NCBI RefSeq assembly: GCF_012843265.1
Contig: NZ_JABAIT010000002.1
Span: 207,013-271,012, forward strand
Length of the DNA: 64,000 nucleotides
Source of the DNA: Bacillus sp. DNRA2
GTDB taxonomy: Bacteria > Bacillota > Bacilli > Bacillales > Cytobacillaceae
Reading direction: 5' to 3'
Position numbers and translations under genes: made by a program. Positions 35,260 to 43,126 of this stretch are shown piece by piece. Each line of letters begins with the position of its first letter. The stretch's first letter is position 1. Under the pieces are notes generated by a model. It ran no database searches. It saw nothing but the letters and a program-made list of their open reading frames with translations, and had not been told where the DNA came from.

Positions 35260-35575
35260 TGAAACATTACTAATGAAAAAAACAGTAAAAATGTATCATA
35301 GTACTACTCTATGGAACAATTTAAAGAAAAAAAACTAACAAAGTGTTTCATAGACGGGCTCTACGCTACACTTCTAATGAAAAAACAAGTGGAAATGTAG
35401 CATAGAACAACTCTATGAAACAAATCCAAAGAAAAAAACTAACAAAGTGTTTCATATACGAGCTCTACGATACACTTCTAATGAAAAAACAAGTGGAAAT
35501 GTAGCATAGAACCACGCTATGAAACAAATCTACAAAAAAAACTAACCAAGTGTTTCATAGACGCTCTCTCCCCTG
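35260..35575. repeat. Third 52-bp-type hairpin repeat array (104-bp double units)
   Basis: AAGTGTTTCATA recurs at 35,341, 35,445 and about 35,548, giving about 104-bp units that each hold two hairpins. These have the form CATAGA-N5-TCTA, as in the arrays at 7.6 and 19 kb, although the primary sequence differs. The A-rich spacers carry TAATGAAAAAA. Confidence 0.75.
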
Positions 35576-35595
35576 AGAAGAGCTAGCTTAAATAT

Positions 35596-35740
35596 ATTAT
35601 TGCGGACATCAGATTCCCTATTTGACCAAAAAGATTGATTTTATTAGCTTAACGGACACCAGATGCGTTGTTCGCTAAAATGGAGGTTGGTTAACCCCAT
35701 TTCACATAAAATAACGCATCTGATGACCGCTTGATTCATC
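35596..35740. repeat. GGACAYCAGAT repeat cluster
   Basis: GCGGACATCAGATTCCC (35,602) and ACGGACACCAGATGCG (35,652) are about 50 bp apart. An inverted unit, CGCATCTGATGACCGC, follows near 35,718. The family is related to the repeats at 26,797-26,985. Confidence 0.6.
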
Positions 35741-35789
35741 CAAAATGGCAAATTCCCAAAAATAAGTCCTTTTGTGTCCGCTACAGTCA

Positions 35790-36113
35790 TCAAACAAGAC
35801 GGCCAGCTATTTTGTTATTCTTATAGACAAAGAATCCACAAATGATATAAAAAATTAAGAGAACTATTCCTATTGGCATTTCATTGATAATTTGTCCAGT
35901 ATCTTGTGTTCCCATATAAATTAAATGGATTGAAGGTAATGTTCCCAATAAACCACCCCAAAAGGCATTCTTATTTAAAAGAAAACCACTAATAAAGAAC
36001 AAGGCTAACCAAACTACAACAACGGGTGAAATAGCTCCTATATCGTTTATCGCGATCGCTCCATAAAGAATTGAAAAAATAATAGCAGGAATAAAGAAAA
36101 TAGTTTTCTTCAT
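35790..36113 (-). CDS. Small membrane protein of unknown function
   Basis: A 107-aa protein with four hydrophobic helices (FFIPAIIFSILYGAIAI, PVVVVWLALFFISGFLL, a Gly-rich third and IGIVLLIFYIICGFFVY). The frame is open 12 codons upstream, but ATG at 36,113 has AGAAGG 8 nt before it. It follows the lipoprotein gene on the same strand. The family is not recognised. Confidence 0.65.
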   Translation of the reverse strand: MKKTIFFIPAIIFSILYGAIAINDIGAISPVVVVWLALFFISGFLLNKNAFWGGLLGTLPSIHLIYMGTQDTGQIINEMPIGIVLLIFYIICGFFVYKNNKIAGRLV

Positions 36114-36176
36114 TTTGACAACCTTCTCTCCCTCAAATTGACAAGTCATTACAATATCATTCTCTTTAATAAATCC

Positions 36177-36200
36177 CCATAGTGTAATTTTACACTATGG
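36177..36200. terminator. Perfect palindrome, probable terminator
   Basis: CCATAGTGTAA and TTACACTATGG are complementary across a 2-nt centre. It lies between the lipoprotein gene and the small membrane protein gene. GGGGATTTATTAAAG follows on the minus strand, giving a weak U-tract. Confidence 0.45.
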
Positions 36201-36233
36201 GTGATATTTTGTAAATTATTCCCTATTAGTGAT

Positions 36234-36290
36234 ACTGCCCTAAAATGGAACAGACGCATTTCTTATGAAAATGCGCCAACTTGTTTCAAA
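36234..36290 (+). repeat. Cassette-type hairpin element (degenerate)
   Basis: CTGCCCTAAAATGGAACAG is followed by the stem ACGCATTTC/GAAAATGCG and CCAACTTGTTT. It has the layout of the elements in the 41-63 kb region but with divergent arms. It lies 35 nt downstream of the lipoprotein stop codon. Confidence 0.5.
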
Positions 36291-36324
36291 TCCCTTATTA
36301 AATTCAACCCTTAATAAACTATTA

Positions 36325-36726
36325 TTAATTATCGGTTCCTTCGTATTGAACTCTCTCAAAAACATAGAAGGCCCCGATAATTTCATCAAGTCTTATCACC
36401 ACATATGAGTTCTTTTGTTTTGAAGGTAAATCAGTTTGCACTATGGTTATAGCAGTGTCTTTACTTGAGTTTTCGATATTATGGATTTTAAGCGTTTTAT
36501 TTGATTCGCCTGATGAAATGACAACAACTTTATTACTATCCGAAATGTCAAATATTTTGTAGCCTTTGTATCCCGAGTTACTCGACTGTAATTCGTCAAT
36601 ATAAGTAGAAACTGCAGACATGCTATTTACTTTTTCTTTATCAAGAATTGTATAATCCACTGTCTGCGTGCAGCTTGTAAGAAAAACAACGATTAACATA
36701 AGAATGAGTAAAATATTTTTCTTCAA
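36325..36726 (-). CDS. Putative lipoprotein
   Basis: A 133-aa protein with a lipoprotein signal peptide (KKNILLILMLIVVFLTSC), with Cys19 as the lipidation site. The mature part is soluble and has no motif I recognise. The start is a TTG preceded by GAGGGG. It begins 24 nt after the stop of the VmlR-like gene, so it may be cotranscribed with it. Confidence 0.75.
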   Translation of the reverse strand: MKKNILLILMLIVVFLTSCTQTVDYTILDKEKVNSMSAVSTYIDELQSSNSGYKGYKIFDISDSNKVVVISSGESNKTLKIHNIENSSKDTAITIVQTDLPSKQKNSYVVIRLDEIIGAFYVFERVQYEGTDN

Positions 36727-36750
36727 ATTTATCCCCTCTTTTCAAACCAA

Positions 36751-38391
36751 TTATTGGAGCTCTCTTATTAATTTTGTAAGTTCCTTAAATCTTAAATCAA
36801 GCGCCTCATATTCTTTATGATTTGAAGTCATAAAGCTAAGCTTTCCTAGAACTTCTTGTCGTTCTGTTTCAAGGGTTAGGCGCAGCTCCTCCTGATCATC
36901 CTTTTTCGAAGGCACTTCCTGTACATCTAATTTCTTATTAATAGTTTGATTTGAAAAAATAAGTTTCGTGTTAGTTGTTTTTTCAAGAAAATAACGATCG
37001 TGCGACACAACTAGTAGGGTGCCATGATATTGCGCCAAGGTTTCTTCAAGTTGCTCTCGTGAGGGTAAATCTAGATGGTTCGTTGGTTCATCGAGAATAA
37101 GTACATCTCTTTCTTCCAATATATATTTCATTAACTTACACTTCACACGCTCACCCATACTCATATTACCAATTGGTTCCGTCCACTGAAATTCTTGGAA
37201 TCCTAAATGTTTCATTAAATTTCGTACGTGCCCTCGCTCATTAAATGACTCTTTATCAAATAGCTTTTGAGGAGTTTGATGAAGCGGCAAATCAAATACT
37301 TCTTGAGTCAAGTAGCCAATATTTGCTGATGGTGAAATCCAAATATCACCTTTCGTCACGGTTTCTTTTCCAGTGATTATTTTTAAAAAAGTCGTTTTCC
37401 CACAGCCATTTGGTCCTGTCACGGCAATCTTTTCACCATGCCCAATCGTAAAATTAGCATCTTTAAAAAGGATTTGTCCATCAAAGGACTTTTCTAAATT
37501 TTTAACTTCTAAGAATCGCTTCCCAACTTTATGATTCGATTTTATAGAAAAATTCACCTCGTATTCATCCTTAAGCGGCTCAACCTTCATTTTTTCAAGT
37601 TCCTTTTCGAGACGCTTTTGTTTTGATTTAACCTGTGAATCCATCCGTTTCGCTTTAACTCGATAATATTCCTTAAAGCCTTCCTTTTTTGTTGATTGCG
37701 CGTGCGCTGACTTTGACCATGATGTTAGCTGATTCATTTGACCTTCAATCCGTTCAATCGCCTTTTGTTGTTTCTCATATTCACGCTTTTGTGTAAGTCT
37801 TTTTCGTTCACGAAATTCCATATAGCTGGTGTAATGTCCACTATGACTAATAAGCGTTTGATCCTCGATCGACCATATTTTTGTGACAACTTGATCCAGA
37901 AAATAACGATCATGTGATACGAGAATAACGGTGCCTTGATAACTTTTCAGCTGCCTTATCAGAAAGTCTGTACTCTGTTCATCCAAATGGTTCGTTGGTT
38001 CATCCAACAATAAAATATCTGCGTCTTTGGCCAAACCTTTTGCCAGACGAGCCTTTACCCTTTCTCCGCCGCTTAACTTCGAAAAGTCACGGAATGGAAC
38101 CTTCCACTTCCTTAATAACGCTTCTTCTTCTGGTGTGACCCCATCGAAAGAATAGGACTCGGCTTCTTGTTCAACCATTGCCGAGACAAGATCCTGCTGC
38201 ACATGTTTAATTTGTCCTTCTGTTGGCAAAAAGTCACCGTTCAGTAATTGCAACAAAGTTGATTTACCAGCACCATTTTTACCGATGATTCCGATAATAT
38301 CCCCTTTTTGCACATTTGTGGTTATTTTTTCAAAAATCATCATATCTTGAATTTCAACTTTTATATTTTGTAACTGCAATATTTCCATCAT
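36751..38391 (-). CDS. vmlR: VmlR-type ABC-F ribosomal protection protein
   Basis: This 546-aa protein aligns throughout with my memory of B. subtilis VmlR (547 aa), which protects ribosomes against virginiamycin M and lincomycin. Markers are Walker A GKNGAGKST (37-45) and LLLDEPTNHLDEQS. The linker is WSKSAHAQSTKKEGFKEYYRVKAKR, and domain 2 has GPNGCGKTT and VLILDEPTNHLDLPSREQLEETLAQY. A C-terminal helical tail has ETERQEVLGKLSFMT. The frame extends 15 codons upstream, but the ATG at 38,391 matches the VmlR start and follows AAGGG. Its leader carries a terminator and an antiterminator candidate, as expected for antibiotic-induced attenuation. Confidence 0.93.
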   Translation of the reverse strand: MMEILQLQNIKVEIQDMMIFEKITTNVQKGDIIGIIGKNGAGKSTLLQLLNGDFLPTEGQIKHVQQDLVSAMVEQEAESYSFDGVTPEEEALLRKWKVPFRDFSKLSGGERVKARLAKGLAKDADILLLDEPTNHLDEQSTDFLIRQLKSYQGTVILVSHDRYFLDQVVTKIWSIEDQTLISHSGHYTSYMEFRERKRLTQKREYEKQQKAIERIEGQMNQLTSWSKSAHAQSTKKEGFKEYYRVKAKRMDSQVKSKQKRLEKELEKMKVEPLKDEYEVNFSIKSNHKVGKRFLEVKNLEKSFDGQILFKDANFTIGHGEKIAVTGPNGCGKTTFLKIITGKETVTKGDIWISPSANIGYLTQEVFDLPLHQTPQKLFDKESFNERGHVRNLMKHLGFQEFQWTEPIGNMSMGERVKCKLMKYILEERDVLILDEPTNHLDLPSREQLEETLAQYHGTLLVVSHDRYFLEKTTNTKLIFSNQTINKKLDVQEVPSKKDDQEELRLTLETERQEVLGKLSFMTSNHKEYEALDLRFKELTKLIRELQ

Positions 38392-38425
38392 AAAAATCAA
38401 CCCTTCTGTTTCAGGGGAAAATAAA

Positions 38426-38454
38426 AATCCCCCCAAATTATTTTTGGAAGGATT
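38426..38454 (-). terminator. Intrinsic terminator in the vmlR leader
   Basis: On the minus strand AATCCTTCCAAA pairs with TTTGGGGGGATT (12 bp, two G-U) around a 5-nt loop, followed by TTTTATTTT. It lies 35 nt upstream of the vmlR start. Its 5' part overlaps ACTAATCC (38,457-38,450), which can pair instead with GGATTAGT at 38,552-38,545. Confidence 0.8.
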
Positions 38455-38538
38455 AGTTTCATTGCATTTTTTTCATACCTAAATAAGCTAATTTCGCCTT
38501 TCAGCTCGTTAGCATACTTATGTCGTATATAGAAAAAT

Positions 38539-38552
38539 GGGCAGACTAATCC
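38539..38552 (-). promoter_or_regulatory. Conserved leader motif (GGATTAGTCTGCCC), antiterminator candidate
   Basis: It matches the motif in the other ABC-F leader at 13 of 14 positions. Its GGATTAGT has an 8-base perfect complement at the 5' arm of the vmlR terminator. Upstream short frames (MDN from 38,612, or a 20-codon frame from 38,623) may be the sensing uORF; I cannot choose between them. Confidence 0.6.
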
Positions 38553-38649
38553 TAATTTTTTTATCTGAAATATTTTATTTCAAATTGTAAAAAAGTTAGG
38601 TTAGTTATCCATTGTCCACCCATCATTCCTTTCGATTTTTATTAGCTTC

Positions 38650-38678
38650 ATTCTAACATGATGCCGCGGATGATTCAA
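38650..38678 (-). promoter_or_regulatory. SigA-type promoter of vmlR
   Basis: TTGAAT (38,678-38,673), a 17-nt spacer and TAGAAT (38,655-38,650) on the minus strand. This leaves a leader of about 250 nt before the vmlR start codon. Confidence 0.65.
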
Positions 38679-38698
38679 CAAACATGGTAACCTCGCCA

Positions 38699-39481
38699 TT
38701 AACCAATGAATTGCTTTAATAGCTGGTTAAACTTCTCACGTTCTTCCCAGAAAGGGCCGTGGCCGCTGTATTGAAACGGAACAAGCTGTGAATTGCTTAT
38801 TTTTTGATTTAGTTCCTGTGCTTGTAGAAATGGAATCACTTTGTCGTGGACGCCGTGAACGATGAGTGTAGGGACAAGTATTTTTGGCAAATCGGAATGA
38901 AGCTTCTCATCTCTTAGTGTCATGATAATCGCTGCTGTTGACCAACCTGCTGCTTGAAACCCCAATTGATTAAACCACTCCGAGAATGCGGGAGTTATAT
39001 ATTGAAAGAAAAAGGTTTCTGTTACTTCTTGCATCATTTTAGGACGGTCATTTAACGCTTGAGTAAGGAGTCTATTCGCGGTTTCTATCGTAAAGCCGGT
39101 AGGAGCTGCGGCGTCTATAAGGACAAGTTTGGATACTCCGTCACCATTATATCGGGACATGTACCGTATGGCGATTGCTCCACCTGTAGAATGACCAATA
39201 AGCGTGAAATTGTCTAATTGAAGTACTCCAACTACTGTACGGATATCATCCGCCAATCGGTTATAATCGTAACCACTCATTGGCTTATCTGATTTTCCGA
39301 ATCCTCTCCAGTCAATTCCAATACAACGGTATCCCATTGCCGGAAGAACATTAAATTGATATTCAAACTGTTTATGGCTTAACGGCCAACCATGTAAGAA
39401 TACTATCGTCTTCCTGCCCTTGGGATTTACATCTTCTACATATAATTTTATGCCAGATTCTACAGTAACATAGTACCCCAC
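38699..39481 (-). CDS. Alpha/beta hydrolase (non-heme haloperoxidase/esterase-like)
   Basis: This 260-aa single-domain alpha/beta hydrolase has the oxyanion motif HGWPLSHKQFE near residue 30, the nucleophile Ser98 in GHSTGG, Asp213 in HGVHDKVIP and His241 in SGHGPFWEE. This is a complete catalytic triad. The GIDWRGFGKSDKP segment and length are typical of the chloroperoxidase/esterase group. The substrate is unknown. It is monocistronic and lies upstream of the vmlR promoter on the same strand. Confidence 0.88.
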   Translation of the reverse strand: MGYYVTVESGIKLYVEDVNPKGRKTIVFLHGWPLSHKQFEYQFNVLPAMGYRCIGIDWRGFGKSDKPMSGYDYNRLADDIRTVVGVLQLDNFTLIGHSTGGAIAIRYMSRYNGDGVSKLVLIDAAAPTGFTIETANRLLTQALNDRPKMMQEVTETFFFQYITPAFSEWFNQLGFQAAGWSTAAIIMTLRDEKLHSDLPKILVPTLIVHGVHDKVIPFLQAQELNQKISNSQLVPFQYSGHGPFWEEREKFNQLLKQFIG

Positions 39482-39804
39482 ACGTATTCCCCCTAAAGCG
39501 GATTTAACAATATGATATTCATTTAGGCAGACATAGATGAGTACACAATCCTTGTTAACAGTTTCCTAGAAAATGTTTGTTTAGAGGAAGCTGTATTTCT
39601 TAGGACTCTTCCACTTCAAACAACCTGCGGTGGTGTTAAGTGGTGAGTTGTTCACCATGTGATATATTATAGTTAGAAGTTTTCGAAAATTTTTTAAAAT
39701 GTGTACTTCTGAATTGATTTCAAGACTACTAGAATAAATGTCTAGTTTATTAGTAAATATCCACTGTGTTCTTTGCCAGGAAAGATCAAAAGGAGATGTA
39801 TTAT
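39482..39804. other. Intergenic region without recognised gene
   Basis: Divergent spacer between the hydrolase and the DUF4386-like gene. It contains a small palindrome (GGTGAGTTGTTCACC near 39,641) that could be an operator. I see no convincing promoter or RNA gene. Confidence 0.4.
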
Positions 39805-40524
39805 ATGTCTAAATCGAAGAAAAATCAGTTGAATAATGTCCAAACTGCCGATTCTCGATGGAAGGGTCTATTGAATGCAGGTGGAGCAGCTGCAATAACG
39901 ATGTTCGTTTTAATGGTTATACAGATCATCGTTTTCGTTATCTGGCCCCCACCCCATACTGTCGAAGCTTACTTTTCACTATTTCAAAACAACTGGCTTT
40001 TAGGTCTATTAAGTCTTGATCTGCTCTATATTGTGGATAGCACACTCTTAATTCTTATTTATCTTGCCTTATATATAGTATTAAAACGGTTCGGTGAATC
40101 AGCTATGCTAATCGGTGTTATTTTTGGCATCACCGGAGTTGCTGCCTATTTTGCGTCGAATACAGCTTTTGAAATGCTTTCTCTCAGCACCCAATATGCT
40201 GAAGCAACATCAGAAGCGCAAAGGGTGATGTTGTTAACAACAGGGCAAGCAATGCTTGAAACATATAAGGGCACTGCATTCGACATTTATTATGTTCTCA
40301 ACACGATTGTGCTCTTTTTATTCTCGCCTGTCATGCTTCGTAGCAAAATCTTCAGCAAAACAATTGCCTATTTGGGAATGTTAGCTGGTGTATTGATGAT
40401 TGTACCATCTACAGCTGGTGTGTTAGGTCTATATTTCTCGCTCGCTTCCCTTGTACCCTGGTCGATATGGTTAATCTTGGTTGCCCGGAGACTCTTTCAG
40501 TTGGGAAAAGGAGTATTCAAATGA
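39805..40524 (+). CDS. DUF4386-like membrane protein
   Basis: A 239-aa protein with six to seven hydrophobic helices. After a polar N-terminus (SKSKKNQLNNVQTADSRWKG) come GGAAAITMFVLMVIQIIVFVIWPPP and a repeated pattern of helices resembling DUF4386 proteins, whose function is unknown. Start: the frame opens at 39,766, but ATG at 39,805 follows AAGGAG by 9 nt. A secreted PepSY protein gene follows 60 nt later on the same strand. Confidence 0.7.
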   Translation: MSKSKKNQLNNVQTADSRWKGLLNAGGAAAITMFVLMVIQIIVFVIWPPPHTVEAYFSLFQNNWLLGLLSLDLLYIVDSTLLILIYLALYIVLKRFGESAMLIGVIFGITGVAAYFASNTAFEMLSLSTQYAEATSEAQRVMLLTTGQAMLETYKGTAFDIYYVLNTIVLFLFSPVMLRSKIFSKTIAYLGMLAGVLMIVPSTAGVLGLYFSLASLVPWSIWLILVARRLFQLGKGVFK

Positions 40525-40587
40525 GTTTCCAATACACATATTTTCCTTAATTAAAGAAAGACTATTGTTATGAAAGGGGGGGTTATA

Positions 40588-40887
40588 TTGAAAAGGTTGT
40601 TAGCAGTTGGAGTAGCCTCCTTTTGCTTGCTTTCGAACTTGGGATTCGCTGAAGCCTCAATTGAAATCAAAGAAACAAAAGACTTAGTTCAAACCAAAAT
40701 TTCTGAGGCTCAAGCAAAAGACATTGCACTTAAGCAAGTGAAAGGTAAAGTTGTAAAAGTTGAGCTTGAAACGGACAATGGCGTTCTCGTATACGAGGTT
40801 GATGTAAAAAGTGGCACACAAGTTTACGAGGTCAAAATTGATGCTAAAAGTGGAAAAGTGCTAAAAGTGGAAAAAGAAAATGACTAA
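40588..40887 (+). CDS. Secreted PepSY-domain protein
   Basis: A 99-aa protein with a signal peptide (KRLLAVGVASFCLLSNLGFAEA) followed by one PepSY domain: ISEAQAKDIALKQVKGKVVKVELE then VYEVDVKSGTQVYEVKIDAKSGKVL. PepSY domains often inhibit or chaperone extracellular proteases; the partner here is unknown. Start: TTG at 40,588 is preferred because GGGGGGG lies 5 nt upstream, whereas the ATG at 40,570 has no site. A clear terminator follows. Confidence 0.85.
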   Translation: MKRLLAVGVASFCLLSNLGFAEASIEIKETKDLVQTKISEAQAKDIALKQVKGKVVKVELETDNGVLVYEVDVKSGTQVYEVKIDAKSGKVLKVEKEND

Positions 40888-40892
40888 ATGAC

Positions 40893-40917
40893 AAAAGGCA
40901 TCAATCGGTGCCTTTTT
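40893..40917 (+). terminator. Terminator after the PepSY gene
   Basis: AAAAGGCA pairs with TGCCTTTT across an 8-nt loop, ending in TTTTTCC. Confidence 0.75.
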
Positions 40918-41067
40918 CCTAGTCTTTATAACTTACTCTTTGCTTTTGTTATTTCTATAGGCAAAATAGCCACAAATGAATAAAAAATTAAGAGAACGAT
41001 TCGCTAATCGCTAACACTCCAGATAATGAGTATATTCCGGAGAAAGCAAGGGACCATTTTTTATCAT

Positions 41068-41253
41068 TTATTTTTTAAAAATAGTTGTGTTTTCAATACG
41101 TATAGAATCCACTTCCCCGCATTCTATACAAAATGTGAATATTTTATTTGAACCACTAAGTGACATTTTGCTAGGTTTTACAGGCATATAATCTGTAGCC
41201 TCTGCAAATTCCGTACTACCACACTTAACACATTTGTTACTCGATTTTCCCAT
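41068..41253 (-). CDS. Small zinc-ribbon protein, copy 1
   Basis: A 61-aa protein with two Cys pairs (CVKCGSTEF and FCIECGEVD), a minimal zinc ribbon. The ATG at 41,253 follows AAGGTGA; the frame continues 12 codons upstream without a site. A near-identical but frameshifted copy that has lost the first Cys lies at 63,524-63,685. The middle segment (PSKMSLSGSNKI) is identical in both. Function unknown, possibly a nucleic-acid or protein-binding accessory. Confidence 0.75.
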   Translation of the reverse strand: MGKSSNKCVKCGSTEFAEATDYMPVKPSKMSLSGSNKIFTFCIECGEVDSIRIENTTIFKK

Positions 41254-41625
41254 AATAAAGTCACCTTTTCGTTTAGAATAAATAATCATAATCCTATTTC
41301 CATTCTAACATTTTTTTCCATTAAAAGTTAAGTTTATTTCAACACCAATTTTCATAATCCACCACTATCGATTACAAAGGCTCAAAAAGTATATTGTATG
41401 CCAGAATAAAACCCCCTATCTAATAAGACATAATGTTATATATTTACGGATGTGATTTAAAATAAGTTTCATTCTTCAACTAACCCGTCCCCTTAGCTTA
41501 GACGTATTAAGTGGTAGAATATTTCCAACTGTGACATTTTGTAGGTCTTCATCACTTCTGGGGTTTGAATAGTTTGACATTGATAAAATACCTCCCCAAT
41601 GTAATTTTTTATGTATTAAAACATG
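41254..41625. other. Intergenic region without recognised gene
   Basis: AT-rich spacer with no ribosome-binding-site-preceded frame, tRNA or clear hairpin. The only feature is a relic of short repeats near 41,400. Confidence 0.4.
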
Positions 41626-41655
41626 CGACAAAGAAAAAAACACAATAACCAAACA

Positions 41656-41701
41656 TTAAAGGCACTATTTATTAGGCAAGAGCGCCCATTAGTTGAAGAA
41701 A
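41656..41701 (+). repeat. Cassette-type hairpin element (partial)
   Basis: The right arm AGAGCGCCCATTAGTTGAAGAA ends 2 nt from the GNAT stop codon. The left arm is degenerate. Confidence 0.55.
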
Positions 41702-41703
41702 TT

Positions 41704-42159
41704 TTATTGTTGATATGGATTGTTAAGTACCTTTTGCATAAATAGTTCGGGTTTAACATTCTGTTTAAAGCCATATTGGCTATATAATGAATGAGCATCA
41801 TTTGTAGCTAACATAAATCTACGAACTCCCTGTAATTCGGAATGGTTTGTGATAATTTTCATTAACCATTTTGATAACCCTAATTTTTGATAATCTGGCA
41901 ATACAAACACATCACAAAGATAAGCGAAAGTCGCTAAATCAGTAATTACCCTCGCAAAACCAACTTGTTTAAAAACGTCTTTACCCGCTTCACCTTTATA
42001 AACCCCAAAACATAAAGGAGAATTTTCAATTGCCTTTTTTACTATTTGCTTTGGTATATCTTTTGACCAATATGCTTCTTGACTCAAGAAGTTATGTATT
42101 AGTGGTAAATCTAAATAATCTTTATTTGTCGAAATTGAATATCCGTTATTAATCCACAT
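41704..42159 (-). CDS. GNAT family N-acetyltransferase
   Basis: This 151-aa protein shows the GNAT core: CDVFVLPDYQKLGLSKWLMKII, where QKLGLS is the acetyl-CoA pyrophosphate loop, preceded by the beta-strand VGFARVITDLATFAYL. It ends with a C-terminal LYSQYGFK. It is single-domain and cytosolic. The acceptor substrate is unknown. A hairpin element abuts its stop codon. Confidence 0.85.
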   Translation of the reverse strand: MWINNGYSISTNKDYLDLPLIHNFLSQEAYWSKDIPKQIVKKAIENSPLCFGVYKGEAGKDVFKQVGFARVITDLATFAYLCDVFVLPDYQKLGLSKWLMKIITNHSELQGVRRFMLATNDAHSLYSQYGFKQNVKPELFMQKVLNNPYQQ

Positions 42160-42251
42160 CTCTAATTTTAGCCCCCTTAGTTTTTCTAATGTTCTGTAAT
42201 TAAATTAAACTACTGATTTAAGTTTTGTTCAATTAATGGTGCGTTAGCACA

Positions 42252-42320
42252 ACAAGAAAAAGCTGTCGGTAATGACAGCTTTGATCTTTAATTCTTGCGC
42301 CCGATTGTTGAAGATCAATA
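42252..42320 (+). repeat. Cassette-type hairpin element
   Basis: Inner stem AAGCTGTC/GACAGCTT, then CTTGCGCCCGATTGTTGAAG at the right end. It lies 95 nt downstream of the membrane protein gene at 42,415-42,903. Confidence 0.7.
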
Positions 42321-42414
42321 TTTAAGGTAATATTATTGCAATTTGAAAAATAAAAGAGCTGCCGAAGCAACCCTTTGTACAACCGTTGAACCCGTTGCGT
42401 TGGTATTTATTTTA

Positions 42415-42903
42415 CTAGTTGTGTCGAATACCACAATCACTAACAACTGCCAAGATGGATATCATTTTTCTCTTAATAAATTCAAAAGCATATAGAAGTA
42501 GTGTTCGTGAAAAATGATAACCCAGATATTGAATTTTTGATAATTTAACATTTAGTATTCTATACCGTTTCATATATTTTAATCCTAAGAAAATGTACAC
42601 TATATGGAGAAGAGTATTATAAATTAAAAATCGAAGAAATTTCCCATAAGACCATTTCAACATCCAAAAACTAGTAACGAAGTAAGGACCTAACATAAAG
42701 AAATCCATACTGTTTAAAGGTAGTATTCCTTCATAAAAACCCCACCATTTTTTTCTTTCACCGATTACAGACATTATTTTTGAATAAACATACATAAGCA
42801 TCGATGCCGGAAGGAATTCTCTAAACAACCTTCGACCCAATAATGGTATCGTTAACCAAGGAATAATTGCAAGGGATATTAACAACAATTTTGAATTTTT
42901 CAT
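42415..42903 (-). CDS. Membrane protein of unknown function (CBO0543-like pattern)
   Basis: A 162-aa hydrophobic protein with about four helices and many aromatic residues (FFMLGPYFVTSFWMLKWSYGKF, FLIYNTLLHIVYIFLGLKYMKRY). The overall pattern resembles the CBO0543-like protein at 28,842-29,330, but the identity is low and the assignment tentative. It is flanked by hairpin elements on both sides. Confidence 0.55.
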   Translation of the reverse strand: MKNSKLLLISLAIIPWLTIPLLGRRLFREFLPASMLMYVYSKIMSVIGERKKWWGFYEGILPLNSMDFFMLGPYFVTSFWMLKWSYGKFLRFLIYNTLLHIVYIFLGLKYMKRYRILNVKLSKIQYLGYHFSRTLLLYAFEFIKRKMISILAVVSDCGIRHN

Positions 42904-43021
42904 TCAACCCCCCATTCCGCTGCTCTAACGCTGCGGAATAAATAGTAATTTTCACCAACAGAAAGAACCCTCACTAGACACAATTTATTATCTTCTTTAT
43001 TCAGAAGTTTTATTCGATTAA

Positions 43022-43086
43022 ATGGCCCTATAAAGGAAAAAAGCGCTGTTCCTTGCTACAGAAAAGCGCCCGATTAATGAAGATCG
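43022..43086 (+). repeat. Cassette-type hairpin element
   Basis: ATGGCCCTATAAAGG, stem AGCGCTGTTC/GAAAAGCGC, then CCCGATTAATGAAGATC. It ends 40 nt after the stop of the toroid-like protein gene. Confidence 0.75.
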
Positions 43087-43126
43087 TTATTTCTAATTAA
43101 TTATAGAAAAGATTATGTTTTATTCA

